Source: Planctomycetota bacterium
GTDB taxonomy: Bacteria > Planctomycetota > Planctomycetia > Pirellulales > PALSA-1355
Direction of reading: 5' to 3'
Length of the DNA stretch: 64,000 nt
Assembly (NCBI GenBank): GCA_003389325.1
Contig: QQVE01000041.1
Span: 1-64,000 of the forward strand
The translations under genes and the position numbers were made by a program. How positions within the stretch are numbered: the first letter of the stretch is position 1; every line of letters starts with the position of its first letter. The notes under the pieces are model-generated. The model was not told the origin of the DNA. It was given only the letters and a program-made list of their open reading frames with translations, and ran no database searches. This document shows, piece by piece, positions 20,381 through 29,014 of this stretch.

Positions 20381-20420
20381 TCACTTCGCGGCTTTGCGTC
20401 TTTGCGTTTCCTTCCTCGTC
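20381..20420. repeat. CGCAAAGACGC-type repeat, copy 3
   Basis: A direct copy of the 19555-19600 element, sharing CACTTCGCG at one end and TTCCTTCCTCGTC at the other. Together with copy 2 it brackets the two-gene HEPN module. Confidence 0.75.
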
Positions 20421-20439
20421 AGAAAGCAAGACATCGCCG

Positions 20440-20988
20440 CTACACCGGTGCGACGATCTCGAGCAATTCCACGGCGGGCTCGCCGTCGAAGTGGATGATA
20501 GCGGTGCGGCCGTAGGTGGTCTGGCCGGGCTCGATGCCGAACATTTTTTCGAGGTCCGGGCCCGGGGTGACCTTGTAGAGACGCGTGAGGTGCACTTCGC
20601 GCAGCACGTTGTTCTCGATGAGGATCCGGCCCAGCGGCGTTTGCTGGCTCTCGATCTCGCGGCGGACCTTGGGAGTCACGCAGGAAACGTCGAGACGCAT
20701 GATGCCGAACTGCACCACCTGGCCGTCGCTTTGCCGTGTGAGCAGGATCTTGCGGGCGTAGTGGGTGTCGGTGATGTTCGTCTCGAGCACGCGAACGTCG
20801 ACCGGCCCGTTGTGAAACCGCTCGACGGTCACGGTCATGTGACTGTCGTGCGCGAGCAGCATGCGGTAGTCGCGGGCCAGATCGTGGGAATCGACTTCGT
20901 CGAAGTGTCCCAGCTCGGCCCCTTGCGGGTAGAACAGAGCAACAAGCGTGTCGAGATCGGGCGTCAAAGCGCGGGCTTCACTCATCAT
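20440..20988 (-). CDS. Chorismate-lyase-like (DUF98/UbiC fold) protein
   Basis: 182 aa. The region ILLTRQSDGQVVQFGIMRLD, followed by TPLGRILIENNVLREV, has the strand pattern and the PLGxIL motif of the DUF98/UbiC chorismate pyruvate-lyase-like superfamily. If so, it may form an aromatic acid or bind a related ligand; the catalytic residues cannot be assigned with certainty. Two ATGs in tandem (20988, 20985) are possible starts behind GGAAA. It is the last gene of a minus-strand set with the polyprenyl synthase (97 bases upstream) and cyclase. Confidence 0.5.
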   Translation of the reverse strand: MMSEARALTPDLDTLVALFYPQGAELGHFDEVDSHDLARDYRMLLAHDSHMTVTVERFHNGPVDVRVLETNITDTHYARKILLTRQSDGQVVQFGIMRLDVSCVTPKVRREIESQQTPLGRILIENNVLREVHLTRLYKVTPGPDLEKMFGIEPGQTTYGRTAIIHFDGEPAVELLEIVAPV

Positions 20989-21085
20989 ACGGGTATTTCC
21001 CCCGGCTCCGCCCTGGGGCCATCGAGTCACGTCGCGCCGAGATATCGAAAATTCTACGCACCGGCCCCGCGGGGTCGAGTGCGGA

Positions 21086-22936
21086 TTACGAGGGTGCAAC
21101 AATCGGCAGGGGCTGCGGGGCGGCCAACGCCACCACGGGCGGGTCGGAGGCGGCCGGCCGGTGCAGCACCGTGTCGACCAGGTAATACAACAAACGTCTC
21201 AGTTCGTCGGGTTCGATCTCGTCGGCTACGGCTTCGGCCCGCTGCTGGTACTTGTCGACCAGGCGGTGTGCCTTCTCGAAGACGCCGGCCTTGCTGTACA
21301 GCTCGCGGATGCGCGACAGCACCCGTTCGTCGGACTCGCCGGCGATCAGCGTTTCCAACTCGACGCGATCTTTCGGGTCGAGGGCCTCCAGGGCCAGGGC
21401 CCACAGCACCGTGGGCCGTCCGCCCAGCACGTCGCCGCCGGCGGCCAACTTGTTGTGCGAATCGAGCTCCCAGTCGTCAAGGTCGTTGATAATCTGGAAA
21501 GCGACGCCCAGGTGACGGGCGAATTGCGACAGGGGCTCGGCATACGCCGCGGCATCGCCGGCCAGACGCGCTCCGGCGAACAGCGCGGCTCCGAAAGCCG
21601 GTGCGGTCTTCAGCGCGTAGATCTTCAAGGCGTCGAGTGCCGAAAGTCGCTTGTCGCGGGCATCACGCCACAGCAGCTCGGCCCCCTGCCCTTCGCAGAG
21701 CCGCATGTGGGCTTCGGCCAGGTGGTCGAGGATGTCGGCCGAGGCGTCGGCGCCGATGGCACTTCGCTCGCGGCTCACCAGGCGATAGCCCAGGCCAATC
21801 AGGTAGTCGCCCACGTTGATCGCCGTGGGCACGCCGCAGCGACGATGCACGGTCTCGTCGCCGTAGCGAAAGCCGTCGTCGTCCTCGATGTCGTCGTGCA
21901 CCAGCGATGCTTTGTGAAACGTTTCGATCGACAGCGCGGCTCGCTTCACCGAGTCGGAAAACGCGGCCACGTGCTGGGCGCCGCCGGCCAGCGTGCCTTC
22001 GCCGCCGGTCAGCGCGTCGTACACGGCCAGGGTGATAAAAGGGCGCGAGTGCTTGCCACCCTTGGCCAGAAAGTCGTAGGCGATCGCTTCGGTGCCGGCC
22101 ACCGGATCGAGGCCCGCGATGCCTTCGCCGTTCAGTTCCGCCAGCGACTTGCCGCCGCGTGCGCGGGGGGCGAGCCGCGCGAGTTCGGTCGGATCGAACA
22201 TGCCCTCGGCGGCCCGCATCAAGTGGACGTACGAGCGCGTCTGCACCTGCGGGGTGCGATGCTCGATCTTGATCATCTCGCTGACCCAGTCCTCGTCGAC
22301 CGAGGTGTTGCGGCAGTCGCTCGAGAGCAGCGGCACGGCCATGCAGGGGATGCCGGCCAGCAAGATCTTGTCGATGGCTTTTTCGAGCACATTGAGGCAG
22401 GCCACGCCCACGATCGCGTCGACGTAGCCCGAGACGATGATCTTCAGCACGATGGGCGAGCCTTCGGCGACCAGCACCTTGTAGCCCATCTCTTCGGCCA
22501 TGGTGCGGAAGTCGGCGATCGAGCACGCGCCGCACTGTTTGCACTCCAGGCCGAAGTCGTCGTAGTCGGCCGGGCAACCTTCGGCGTGCTTGAGGCAATG
22601 CGGCAACAGGAACAGCCGGCGGCTGGGCGGCACGGCCGCCACCTGGTCGCGCCAAAAGGCCGAAGCCAGCACGACCATCGTCCAGCCCAGGTAACCCTCG
22701 GGCAGACCCATGTCCGCCAACAGCGCGCGGGCCACCGCTTCCATCTCGTCCTTGGACTGTGGCCGCGACTTGTCGAGCTTGTCGGCGACTTCGGCAGCGC
22801 GGGCGCGGAGCTTTTCGCGCAACTCGAGCGACTCGGGCACCAGCTTCAGGTGGCTGGTCTTGCGGCGGCGCGACTTCTTCGGGGCGGGCTGGGAGTCGGC
22901 GCCCTCAGGCTGCCGGCCGACGGGTGCAATCGCCAA
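21086..22936 (-). CDS. DUF116-polyprenyl synthetase fusion
   Basis: 616 aa. Residues 1-30 are basic. Residues about 60-240 match DUF116, with a cysteine cluster C114, C121, C132, C135, C138 that could hold a metal or Fe-S centre. Residues about 285-575 are a trans-isoprenyl diphosphate synthase: first Asp-rich motif DDIED (348-352) and second NDLDD (484-488), with GGKHSRPF as the IPP-binding start. It should condense IPP units to a polyprenyl diphosphate. The start appears to be TTG, 13 bases after the cyclase stop, so the two are co-transcribed; the exact start is uncertain. Confidence 0.85.
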   Translation of the reverse strand: MAIAPVGRQPEGADSQPAPKKSRRRKTSHLKLVPESLELREKLRARAAEVADKLDKSRPQSKDEMEAVARALLADMGLPEGYLGWTMVVLASAFWRDQVAAVPPSRRLFLLPHCLKHAEGCPADYDDFGLECKQCGACSIADFRTMAEEMGYKVLVAEGSPIVLKIIVSGYVDAIVGVACLNVLEKAIDKILLAGIPCMAVPLLSSDCRNTSVDEDWVSEMIKIEHRTPQVQTRSYVHLMRAAEGMFDPTELARLAPRARGGKSLAELNGEGIAGLDPVAGTEAIAYDFLAKGGKHSRPFITLAVYDALTGGEGTLAGGAQHVAAFSDSVKRAALSIETFHKASLVHDDIEDDDGFRYGDETVHRRCGVPTAINVGDYLIGLGYRLVSRERSAIGADASADILDHLAEAHMRLCEGQGAELLWRDARDKRLSALDALKIYALKTAPAFGAALFAGARLAGDAAAYAEPLSQFARHLGVAFQIINDLDDWELDSHNKLAAGGDVLGGRPTVLWALALEALDPKDRVELETLIAGESDERVLSRIRELYSKAGVFEKAHRLVDKYQQRAEAVADEIEPDELRRLLYYLVDTVLHRPAASDPPVVALAAPQPLPIVAPS

Positions 22937-22949
22937 CGGAGCTTCTCAC

Positions 22950-24830
22950 TTACTGCTTGCCGGAGTGAACGACCGTGCGTGGCACGCTGGGGGGTAAGTG
23001 TCTCCGCGCGGCGTGTCCCAGGGCCGAGACCGTGCTGACCAGCGGATACAGCCTCTCATAATACCACAGCTTGGCGAAGTAGAAACCAATTGGCGAACTT
23101 TCGCCGTGACGATTGGCTTCGACCGCGTCGACGAGCCACGTAAGCCCTTTCAGCCCGGCTGCTTCGTGCGCCTGCGCACCTCCGCAACTGGTGAGTGCCT
23201 CGACGGCCAGTGCCGTCTCCTCCACGCTGGCCTGCCCTTTGCGAGTGTGTGGATCGCGCGGGCCGCCGAAGCCGCCGCCGGCCAGTTGGGCCGAGACCAG
23301 CCAGTCGAGACCGCGCCGCACGGGCACGACGTCCAGACAGTCGAGATCTCGAAACGCCATCAGGACCTTGGCGGTACCGTAGACAGGATTGCGTTCGCCC
23401 TCGCGATGCTGGTTGCCGAACCACAGCGGCTCCCAGTAGCCGGAGGCGTGCTGACTGGCCACCAGGTAGCGCAAGCCGATATCAAGTGCCCGGCCGATGC
23501 GAATGTCGCGATCGATGCGCTCTTGCGAGGGCACGGCGTCTTGCTCGGCCAGGATCGGCCGCCAGGCACACAGCGCCCGCAGAGCGTGAGCGGTCAGGTC
23601 GCTGCCGCTGCGATCAAAGGGCATCGTGCCCCAGCCGCGACAGAACGTGGGCCAGCCGCCGTCGGAGTTTTGCAGGTCGAGCAGCCAGTGCGCGCCGGCG
23701 GCCGCGGCCGGCACGACGCGGTCGCCCACCGACTCGTCGCCCTGCAGCCAGGCGGACAGCGCCAACAGCGCACCGGAGGTGTCGTCGACGTCGGGCACTC
23801 CGCCGGAAAGGTCGGTCCAGGCCCAGCCGCCCGGCTCGGCGCCGGTGTAGGGATGCACGCGGCGATGCTGGCACTCCAGCAGCCAGTCGAGCGAGCGTGT
23901 CTCGCGCAGGTCTTCGCCCCCGGCGGCCAAGGCATTGAGCGACAGCGTCGTGTTCCACGTGGCCAGGTTGGTGTCGATCGGCCAACTGCCGTCGGCGCGC
24001 ACCGAAGCCAACAGAAACTCGACGCCCTTCTGCACGATCGGATGATCGGCACGGCCGCTGCTGGCCAGGCTCATCACGACGAAACTCGTCAGCGGCGCGG
24101 CTTCGAGGAAACCGCCGCTCTCGGGCTGCATCGTTTCGACCACGGCCAGGCTCTTGTCGACGGTCAGCTTGCGCAGCAGCCGGGCAAGCGGATTGCGCGG
24201 CTTGCGATGAAAGTATTTCGTTTGGCCGATGGCCACCAACGCCGGAATGGCGTAGCTGACCACGGGCAGCCGCAGGAACTTCCAGGCCTTCTGCGGGAAG
24301 CAAGCCAACTCAAACGGCAGCGACGGCACGTGGCTCCAATCGACCAGGCCGGCCAGCGCGCAGTTGGTGAGAATCGGCACGGCAAACGTCTTGTCTTTGC
24401 CGTAGCGGCGCTTCAAGCCCTTGGCGCCGCCGTGCGCGGCGATGTAGGCATCGGCTCGTTCGAGCATGCCCTGGTTTTTGGCCGGCACGCAGGTCAGGGC
24501 AAACGCGGCCCGCACCAACATGGTGGTGGCGATGTTCGATTCGCTCTTGTCGGTATCGCCCCAGCCGCCGTCGGGGTTCTGATTGCGGGCCAACCAGCGA
24601 AGGCTGGTCATGATCAACTCGGACAGCGCGCACTCGCGCTGCTCGTCGACGATGCGCCCCGCGACGGTGGGCGCATGGCGTTCGACGATTGCCAGGGCGC
24701 TGATCGCGGTGGCCGTCGAGAGAGCAGAACTGGACAACTGGCCGATCCAGTGTCCATCGGCAGTGCTTTCCGCCAGCAGATCGCAGCGGGCCGTTTCGTA
24801 GGCAGCCAAGAGTCGGTCGGAGTCGACCAT
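22950..24830 (-). CDS. Class II terpene cyclase (squalene-hopene cyclase-like)
   Basis: 626 aa. The proton-donor motif DVDDT is at residues 347-351, and QW-type repeats occur (QNPDGGWGD at 84-92; QNSDGGWPTF near 393; PLWFGNQ further on). The length is below the roughly 700 aa of true squalene-hopene cyclases and the sequence differs strongly from the Shc gene at 60520. It should protonate and cyclise a polyprenoid, but whether the substrate is squalene or another chain, perhaps from the adjacent synthase, is unknown. It is divergent from the radical SAM gene, sharing a 380-base intergenic region. Confidence 0.85.
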   Translation of the reverse strand: MVDSDRLLAAYETARCDLLAESTADGHWIGQLSSSALSTATAISALAIVERHAPTVAGRIVDEQRECALSELIMTSLRWLARNQNPDGGWGDTDKSESNIATTMLVRAAFALTCVPAKNQGMLERADAYIAAHGGAKGLKRRYGKDKTFAVPILTNCALAGLVDWSHVPSLPFELACFPQKAWKFLRLPVVSYAIPALVAIGQTKYFHRKPRNPLARLLRKLTVDKSLAVVETMQPESGGFLEAAPLTSFVVMSLASSGRADHPIVQKGVEFLLASVRADGSWPIDTNLATWNTTLSLNALAAGGEDLRETRSLDWLLECQHRRVHPYTGAEPGGWAWTDLSGGVPDVDDTSGALLALSAWLQGDESVGDRVVPAAAAGAHWLLDLQNSDGGWPTFCRGWGTMPFDRSGSDLTAHALRALCAWRPILAEQDAVPSQERIDRDIRIGRALDIGLRYLVASQHASGYWEPLWFGNQHREGERNPVYGTAKVLMAFRDLDCLDVVPVRRGLDWLVSAQLAGGGFGGPRDPHTRKGQASVEETALAVEALTSCGGAQAHEAAGLKGLTWLVDAVEANRHGESSPIGFYFAKLWYYERLYPLVSTVSALGHAARRHLPPSVPRTVVHSGKQ

Positions 24831-25099
24831 TGGAATTCAGATTGCCCTCGCAAAAACACAAACTGGCTCGGACGTCGAAGGCCCACAGCGCGGCCGCGAT
24901 TGAGCGCGGCCGAATCGCCCTCGATTCGAGCCATAAGGGTCAAAGTGTAGATACGCCCCCTTGGCCTGTCGATAGTCTGCGGCGGCCGCCTGGCGGGGCG
25001 ACCGTCCAGGGGTCACCGGGGTGCAAGATACGTACCAAACGGCTCCGCGACGCAAGTCGTTGGTCGCTATCGGATTCGCTGTCGTGCCCGTGGGGGCGT

Positions 25100-25108
25100 T
25101 GGTATAAT
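25100..25108 (+). promoter_or_regulatory. Extended -10 promoter for the radical SAM gene
   Basis: TGG-TATAAT is a perfect -10 hexamer with the extended TGn element. A good -35 is not visible, as is usual for extended -10 promoters. The predicted start near 25115 would leave a leader of about 95 bases. The rest of the 380-base intergenic region between the cyclase and this gene shows no gene. Confidence 0.55.
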
Positions 25109-25211
25109 CAGACGAAATTGATGGGAAAATTGTCGCACAAATTCCGGCCGCTCGAGGCGAGCCCGGCCCCCAAAAAGGACCCCGCGACGCTCGTTTACCG
25201 GCGAGGCCTCG

Positions 25212-26465
25212 ATGTATCTGAAAATGGCCAAGCGCGCCTTGTTGGAAACCGACAAGCGATTGCTTTGGAAGCTCGCCTACAACATGGGCTTCAAAGGCAT
25301 GCGCGCCATTCAGAAGCACAAGGCGCGGCTCAAGCGCGGTGAGTTCTTTCCGCCGTTTCTGTACATCTCGATCATCAACAGTTGCAACCTGCGCTGTCAG
25401 GGCTGCTGGGTCGACGTGGCCGCCAAGCAACAAACGATCGACGTGCCGGCCATGAACCGTATGATCGAACAGGCCAAGGCGGTCGGCAACAGCTTCTTCG
25501 GCATCCTCGGCGGCGAGCCGTTCATGCACCCGCAGTTGTTGGAGATCCTGGCGGCGCATCCCGACTGCTACTTCCAAGTGTTCACCAACGGCCAGTTCAT
25601 CACCGATGACGTGGCCCGCGAACTGCGTCGGCTGGGCAACGTCACGCCCTTGATCAGTATCGAGGGGAGCGAGATCGTCAGCGACGAGCGGCGCGGCCGG
25701 CCGCAAGTGTTCAGCCGGTCGATGGACGGCCTGCACAACTGCTTGAAACACAAAGTGCTCACCGGCGTCTGTACAAGCCTCTGTCAGACGAACATCGACG
25801 ATCTGCTGACCGAGGCCTGGGTCGATCGGCTGATCGAGTTGGGCGTGATGTACATGTGGTATCACACCTATCGCCCGGTCGGCCCCGACGCCAAACCGGA
25901 GCTGGCACTCACGCCCGATCAACAGCGCCGCGTGCGGCAGTTCGTCGTCGACACGCGGGCCACGAAGCCGATCTGCGTGGTCGATGCGTACTACGACCAT
26001 CAAGGTCAGGCGCTGTGCCCCGCGGCCACGGGCTTCACGCACCACATCAGTCCCTGGGGCGACATCGAGCCCTGCCCGATCGTGCAGTTTGCGACCGAGT
26101 CGATTCACGACGAGCGTCCGCTGGCCGAGACATTCAACAACTCGGAGTTCTTGCGCGATTTTCGCCACGCCGCCGCCAGCTCGACGCGCGGCTGCATCGT
26201 GCTCGAGCGTCCCGACCTGCTCAAGGCCCTGGTCGATAAGCACGGCGCCCGCGACACCACGGCCCGGCACGCGGCAATGGCGGAGTTGGAAGCCATGCAC
26301 GCCCGCGGCAGCCAGTTCGACCCCCAGCACGAGATCCCCGAGCGGAGCTTCGTCTACCGCTTCGTGAAGAAGCACTTCTTCAACGACTTCGGGGCGTACG
26401 CCAACCCGGTGATGCCCGAGGGGTTGGAGCCCAGCGAGCCGGGGCTGCCGATCGTGACGCGGTAG
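25212..26465 (+). CDS. Radical SAM protein with SPASM-like C-terminus, terpenoid-cluster associated
   Basis: 417 aa. The [4Fe-4S]-SAM site is CNLRCQGCW (C58, C62, C65; CX3CX2C), then GGEPFMH as the SAM-binding GGE motif. C-terminal cysteines in LCPAATGFTHHISPWGDIEPCPIV resemble a SPASM/twitch auxiliary cluster. The CX3CX2C and GGEP layout is shared with HpnH at 62687, but the two proteins are otherwise dissimilar. It is divergent from the cyclase and synthase operon, suggesting it modifies that pathway's terpenoid product. ATG at 25212 follows GAGG. Confidence 0.8.
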   Translation: MYLKMAKRALLETDKRLLWKLAYNMGFKGMRAIQKHKARLKRGEFFPPFLYISIINSCNLRCQGCWVDVAAKQQTIDVPAMNRMIEQAKAVGNSFFGILGGEPFMHPQLLEILAAHPDCYFQVFTNGQFITDDVARELRRLGNVTPLISIEGSEIVSDERRGRPQVFSRSMDGLHNCLKHKVLTGVCTSLCQTNIDDLLTEAWVDRLIELGVMYMWYHTYRPVGPDAKPELALTPDQQRRVRQFVVDTRATKPICVVDAYYDHQGQALCPAATGFTHHISPWGDIEPCPIVQFATESIHDERPLAETFNNSEFLRDFRHAAASSTRGCIVLERPDLLKALVDKHGARDTTARHAAMAELEAMHARGSQFDPQHEIPERSFVYRFVKKHFFNDFGAYANPVMPEGLEPSEPGLPIVTR

Positions 26466-26489
26466 CTGTGCAATCGGCCGTCACGAGAA

Positions 26490-26972
26490 CTATTCACGCC
26501 CACGCCTGTTGAGAACGAACTCGATGTGCTCCTGGCACTCGATGGGGTTGGCCTGGAAGAGCCGTTCCAGGTGTTCTTGGTCTTCCGGCGAGAGACGAAT
26601 GAGGTCGGGCGTCACTGCGCTTCCCGCCTCACTAAGCTGGAAGAATCTCTGCGACCTGATCCGAAAATACCGTAGATACGCCGAGTGATTGTATCGCCAT
26701 GTGTGCTCGCACGGTCCGTAGTGTGCGGCGTGCCAGGCAGACAGACTCGTGATATGGGATTCCTCTTCATAGGAGAGAACTTGCGGTGGATCCGTCACCG
26801 TATTGGTACTGCTTAGGTGGCGTTGAATGCCGCAACGCTTGCAATAGTGCGACTTGGACCAGAACTCCTCATTGGGGGGAATCGCTGGCGCAAGTAGTGC
26901 TGCTAAGAACAACAGCACCCCAATAACGCCGGAACCGTAGAGCAGCCTTCTTTTTCGCAGTTGAGTTGCCAC
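26490..26972 (-). CDS. Membrane-anchored protein of unknown function
   Basis: 160 aa, apparent GTG start. One transmembrane helix (YGSGVIGVLLFLAALLAPAI) is followed by an extracytoplasmic part with a HYCKRCGIQRH pair that could bind metal or haem. The rest is rich in His and Tyr and has no motif I recognise. It is convergent with the radical SAM gene, 25 bases away. Confidence 0.55.
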   Translation of the reverse strand: MATQLRKRRLLYGSGVIGVLLFLAALLAPAIPPNEEFWSKSHYCKRCGIQRHLSSTNTVTDPPQVLSYEEESHITSLSAWHAAHYGPCEHTWRYNHSAYLRYFRIRSQRFFQLSEAGSAVTPDLIRLSPEDQEHLERLFQANPIECQEHIEFVLNRRGRE

Positions 26973-27028
26973 CGCGCGCCCCCAATGCCGCAGATGTTTC
27001 CGGCAATCCTCATTCTAACGCTGTTCGC

Positions 27029-27382
27029 TCAACTCCGCCGCAGTTCTTCAGCTTCCAGACGCCGCATCTCGGCTTGCCGGTACTGGGCGTTGATGACGGG
27101 AAGCAGGCCGCCGAAGACGAAGGTCAGCACGAGACCGGGAATCGCCAGGGCGTACCAGACGTGATACGGTTGCCCCGCAACGACCGCCACGGCACACACG
27201 AGCAGGAAAGCGATCCCCAGCACGGTGCCGAAGCCCAGGAGCGAAAGCACGAGGCGCCGGCACTGCCCGCGGGGCACGCAAATGCCGCCCAAAATTCCGA
27301 CCGCGGTGCCCAGAAACCCCGCGCCCATTCCCGAAACCGCGCCAATCATGCCAGCCTGTTGTGACGTCCACCAAGGGTCCAT
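27029..27382 (-). CDS. Small multi-helix membrane protein
   Basis: 117 aa. Three hydrophobic helices (GAVSGMGAGFLGTAVGILGG; LVLSLLGFGTVLGIAFLLVC; YALAIPGLVLTFVFGGLL) are followed by a charged C-terminal tail (YRQAEMRRLEAEELRRS). Preceded by GAGGTG. It starts 35 bases after the DUF2089-type gene on the same strand and is probably co-expressed with it. Function unknown. Confidence 0.65.
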   Translation of the reverse strand: MDPWWTSQQAGMIGAVSGMGAGFLGTAVGILGGICVPRGQCRRLVLSLLGFGTVLGIAFLLVCAVAVVAGQPYHVWYALAIPGLVLTFVFGGLLPVINAQYRQAEMRRLEAEELRRS

Positions 27383-27417
27383 AAGGCACCTCGCGAATTG
27401 AAGCTGTGGAGAGTTGA

Positions 27418-27747
27418 CTACGCTTCGCTGCCGCTTGCCTTCTCTCGTTGTCGCACCAGATCGCGCACCGCCCGAGCACCCGACATCGACATTTCGCCGC
27501 GCTCGACCAGCCGAGCCAACAACTCGCTGAGCGGATCGGGCTTCTGGCCCTCGACGGCCGCCTGCAGCCGCTCGATCAGCCGATTGAGACGCAAGCGAAT
27601 GGTCGGGTAGCTCACCCCATAAGACGCGGCCAGATCCTTGAGCGACCCGCTCCGCAGAACCAGCTCGACCACGAGGTCCAGATCCTCGCGTTCCAGGGCC
27701 GCCAGCGGATGGTCGGCCAGGGCGGTGTTTTCGATTGTTGAAGTCAT
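27418..27747 (-). CDS. DUF2089-type helix-turn-helix regulator
   Basis: 109 aa. The HTH core SGSLKDLAASYGVSYPTIRLRLNRLIERL matches the C-terminal DNA-binding part of DUF2089 proteins, without their N-terminal zinc ribbon. The tail RGEMSMSGARAVRDLVRQ is charged. It probably controls itself and the small membrane protein downstream. No ribosome site precedes ATG 27747 and the predicted transcript begins about two bases before it, so translation may be leaderless. Confidence 0.75.
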   Translation of the reverse strand: MTSTIENTALADHPLAALEREDLDLVVELVLRSGSLKDLAASYGVSYPTIRLRLNRLIERLQAAVEGQKPDPLSELLARLVERGEMSMSGARAVRDLVRQREKASGSEA

Positions 27748-27755
27748 AGTGAATA

Positions 27756-27784
27756 ATATTAAAGCACACTTTCACATATGTCAA
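27756..27784 (-). promoter_or_regulatory. Sigma-70-type promoter of the DUF2089-type gene, with palindromic operators
   Basis: TTGACA (27779-27784 on the minus strand) and TAATAT (27756-27761) are 17 bases apart. The expected start is near 27749, two bases before the ATG. The -35 region overlaps the palindrome AAGCATGCTT and, nearby, the near-palindrome AAAGCACACTTT. These fit operator sites for an autoregulator, which is an inference. Confidence 0.65.
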
Positions 27785-27846
27785 GCATGCTTTAGAAAAA
27801 CGAAAACGCCGCACATTGGATCGCGGGCCGATTCGCGAGGGCGGCT

Positions 27847-27867
27847 GTCAGGCACGGAGTGCCTGAC
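27847..27867. repeat. Palindromic repeat GTCAGGCAC-GGA-GTGCCTGAC
   Basis: A perfect 9-bp stem with a GGA loop. The central CACGGAGTG is identical to the core of the GGCTCAC-GGA-GTGAGCC family, so the two repeat families may be related. Confidence 0.7.
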
Positions 27868-27892
27868 CTACAAAGCAAGAGAACGCCGGAGA

Positions 27893-28990
27893 TTAGAGAT
27901 CCAGGTCGTCGAGCTGGTCGATCAGGTCGTCGAGCTCGTCTTTGGGCTCGTCGGGCTTGTTGGCCTGGCGCTTGGGAACGCCGACGGCGAGGCCCACGGC
28001 GTCGCGGCCTGCGGCCACCAGCTCGGTGTCGCGCTCCTGGGCCGCGATCTCGATGGCACTGGGGGCGCCGAAGAGTTGCGAGAGATCGATCTTCAAGCCG
28101 CCAGCGCTCTCGACCGCGCTACCCGCGATGGCCGGCGTCTTGTGCTGGGGGAAGATGATGGCGTTTTCGGGGCAGACGCGGCTGCACGCCGGGCACCCCT
28201 TGCGGCAGTTGTCGGGCTGCTCGACCAGGATCGTCTCCGCCGCGTCCACGCCGTACACGCCGAACAGACAAAAGTCGATGCACTCCATGCAATTCGTGCA
28301 GCGGCTGAAATCGATCACCGGGTACCACCGCCGGGCCGGCGTCTCGTCGATGCGAATCGGCTCGATCGCGCCGGTGGTTGCGTTGTCCGGTGACGACCCG
28401 TTGGTGGGCGCGGGCGACTCCGCGGGCCCCGGCCTGGCCTGGCCGTTCGTCTTGCCGGGGTCGAGATACCGCGCCAGGCTGTCCGGCTTGGGCGATCCGC
28501 CGATCCAGCCCATCAAGCCGACCGTCTGCACGCTCGCTTCGGAGAGAATCCGCTTGATCTCGGCGATGAACGGCTCGGGCCCCTTCTGTGCCGCCAGGTG
28601 CAAGTGGTAGATCGCGCGGTTGGGCAGATCGCGCCCGCCCACGCGCGGCTTGTCGTCGGCTTCGTCCTCGGCCTCGGCAGCCTCGTCGTCTTCGTCTTCA
28701 TCTTCCGATTCGAGCAGCGTCTGGCCGAAGTGACCCTTGATGCCGCCGCGATCGAGCGTCCAATGGGCCGCGCGGGGAAAGAGCCAACTGGCCACGATCA
28801 TGTCGCCTGTGATTCCTTCAAGGCAGAGCATGCCCGTGCTACCCGGGGCCAGGTCGTACAGGTGCGGGATGACCGTCACTTCGACGTTATGGTCCATCAG
28901 CAGCGCGCCGACGAGCGCCTCTTCCAACCCGCGCTTTTCCGGGTTGGCGCTTTGCCCCTGCGAGATGACGACGGTGACTTTTCTAGCCAT
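27893..28990 (-). CDS. Two-cluster 4Fe-4S ferredoxin domain protein with long N-terminal region
   Basis: 365 aa. Two ferredoxin motifs: C231, C234, C237, C241 (CTNCMECIDFC) and C262, C266, C269, C273 (CRKGCPACSRVC). The N-terminal 170 residues form an alpha/beta region with an acidic insert (ESEDEDEDDEAAEAEDE) that I do not recognise. The C-terminus is also acidic (DELDDLIDQLDDLDL). A cytosolic electron carrier is likely. It starts 24 bases after the H-protein-like gene and is the last gene of the trio. Confidence 0.8.
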   Translation of the reverse strand: MARKVTVVISQGQSANPEKRGLEEALVGALLMDHNVEVTVIPHLYDLAPGSTGMLCLEGITGDMIVASWLFPRAAHWTLDRGGIKGHFGQTLLESEDEDEDDEAAEAEDEADDKPRVGGRDLPNRAIYHLHLAAQKGPEPFIAEIKRILSEASVQTVGLMGWIGGSPKPDSLARYLDPGKTNGQARPGPAESPAPTNGSSPDNATTGAIEPIRIDETPARRWYPVIDFSRCTNCMECIDFCLFGVYGVDAAETILVEQPDNCRKGCPACSRVCPENAIIFPQHKTPAIAGSAVESAGGLKIDLSQLFGAPSAIEIAAQERDTELVAAGRDAVGLAVGVPKRQANKPDEPKDELDDLIDQLDDLDL

Positions 28991-29014
28991 CGGTGCTGCT
29001 TGCCGCGGTTGCGT

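Noticed and set aside
20948..24950. Long plus-strand frames opposite the polyprenyl synthase and cyclase
   Set aside because: Both opposite strands carry catalytic motifs (DDIED, DVDDT); the plus frames are low-information shadows.
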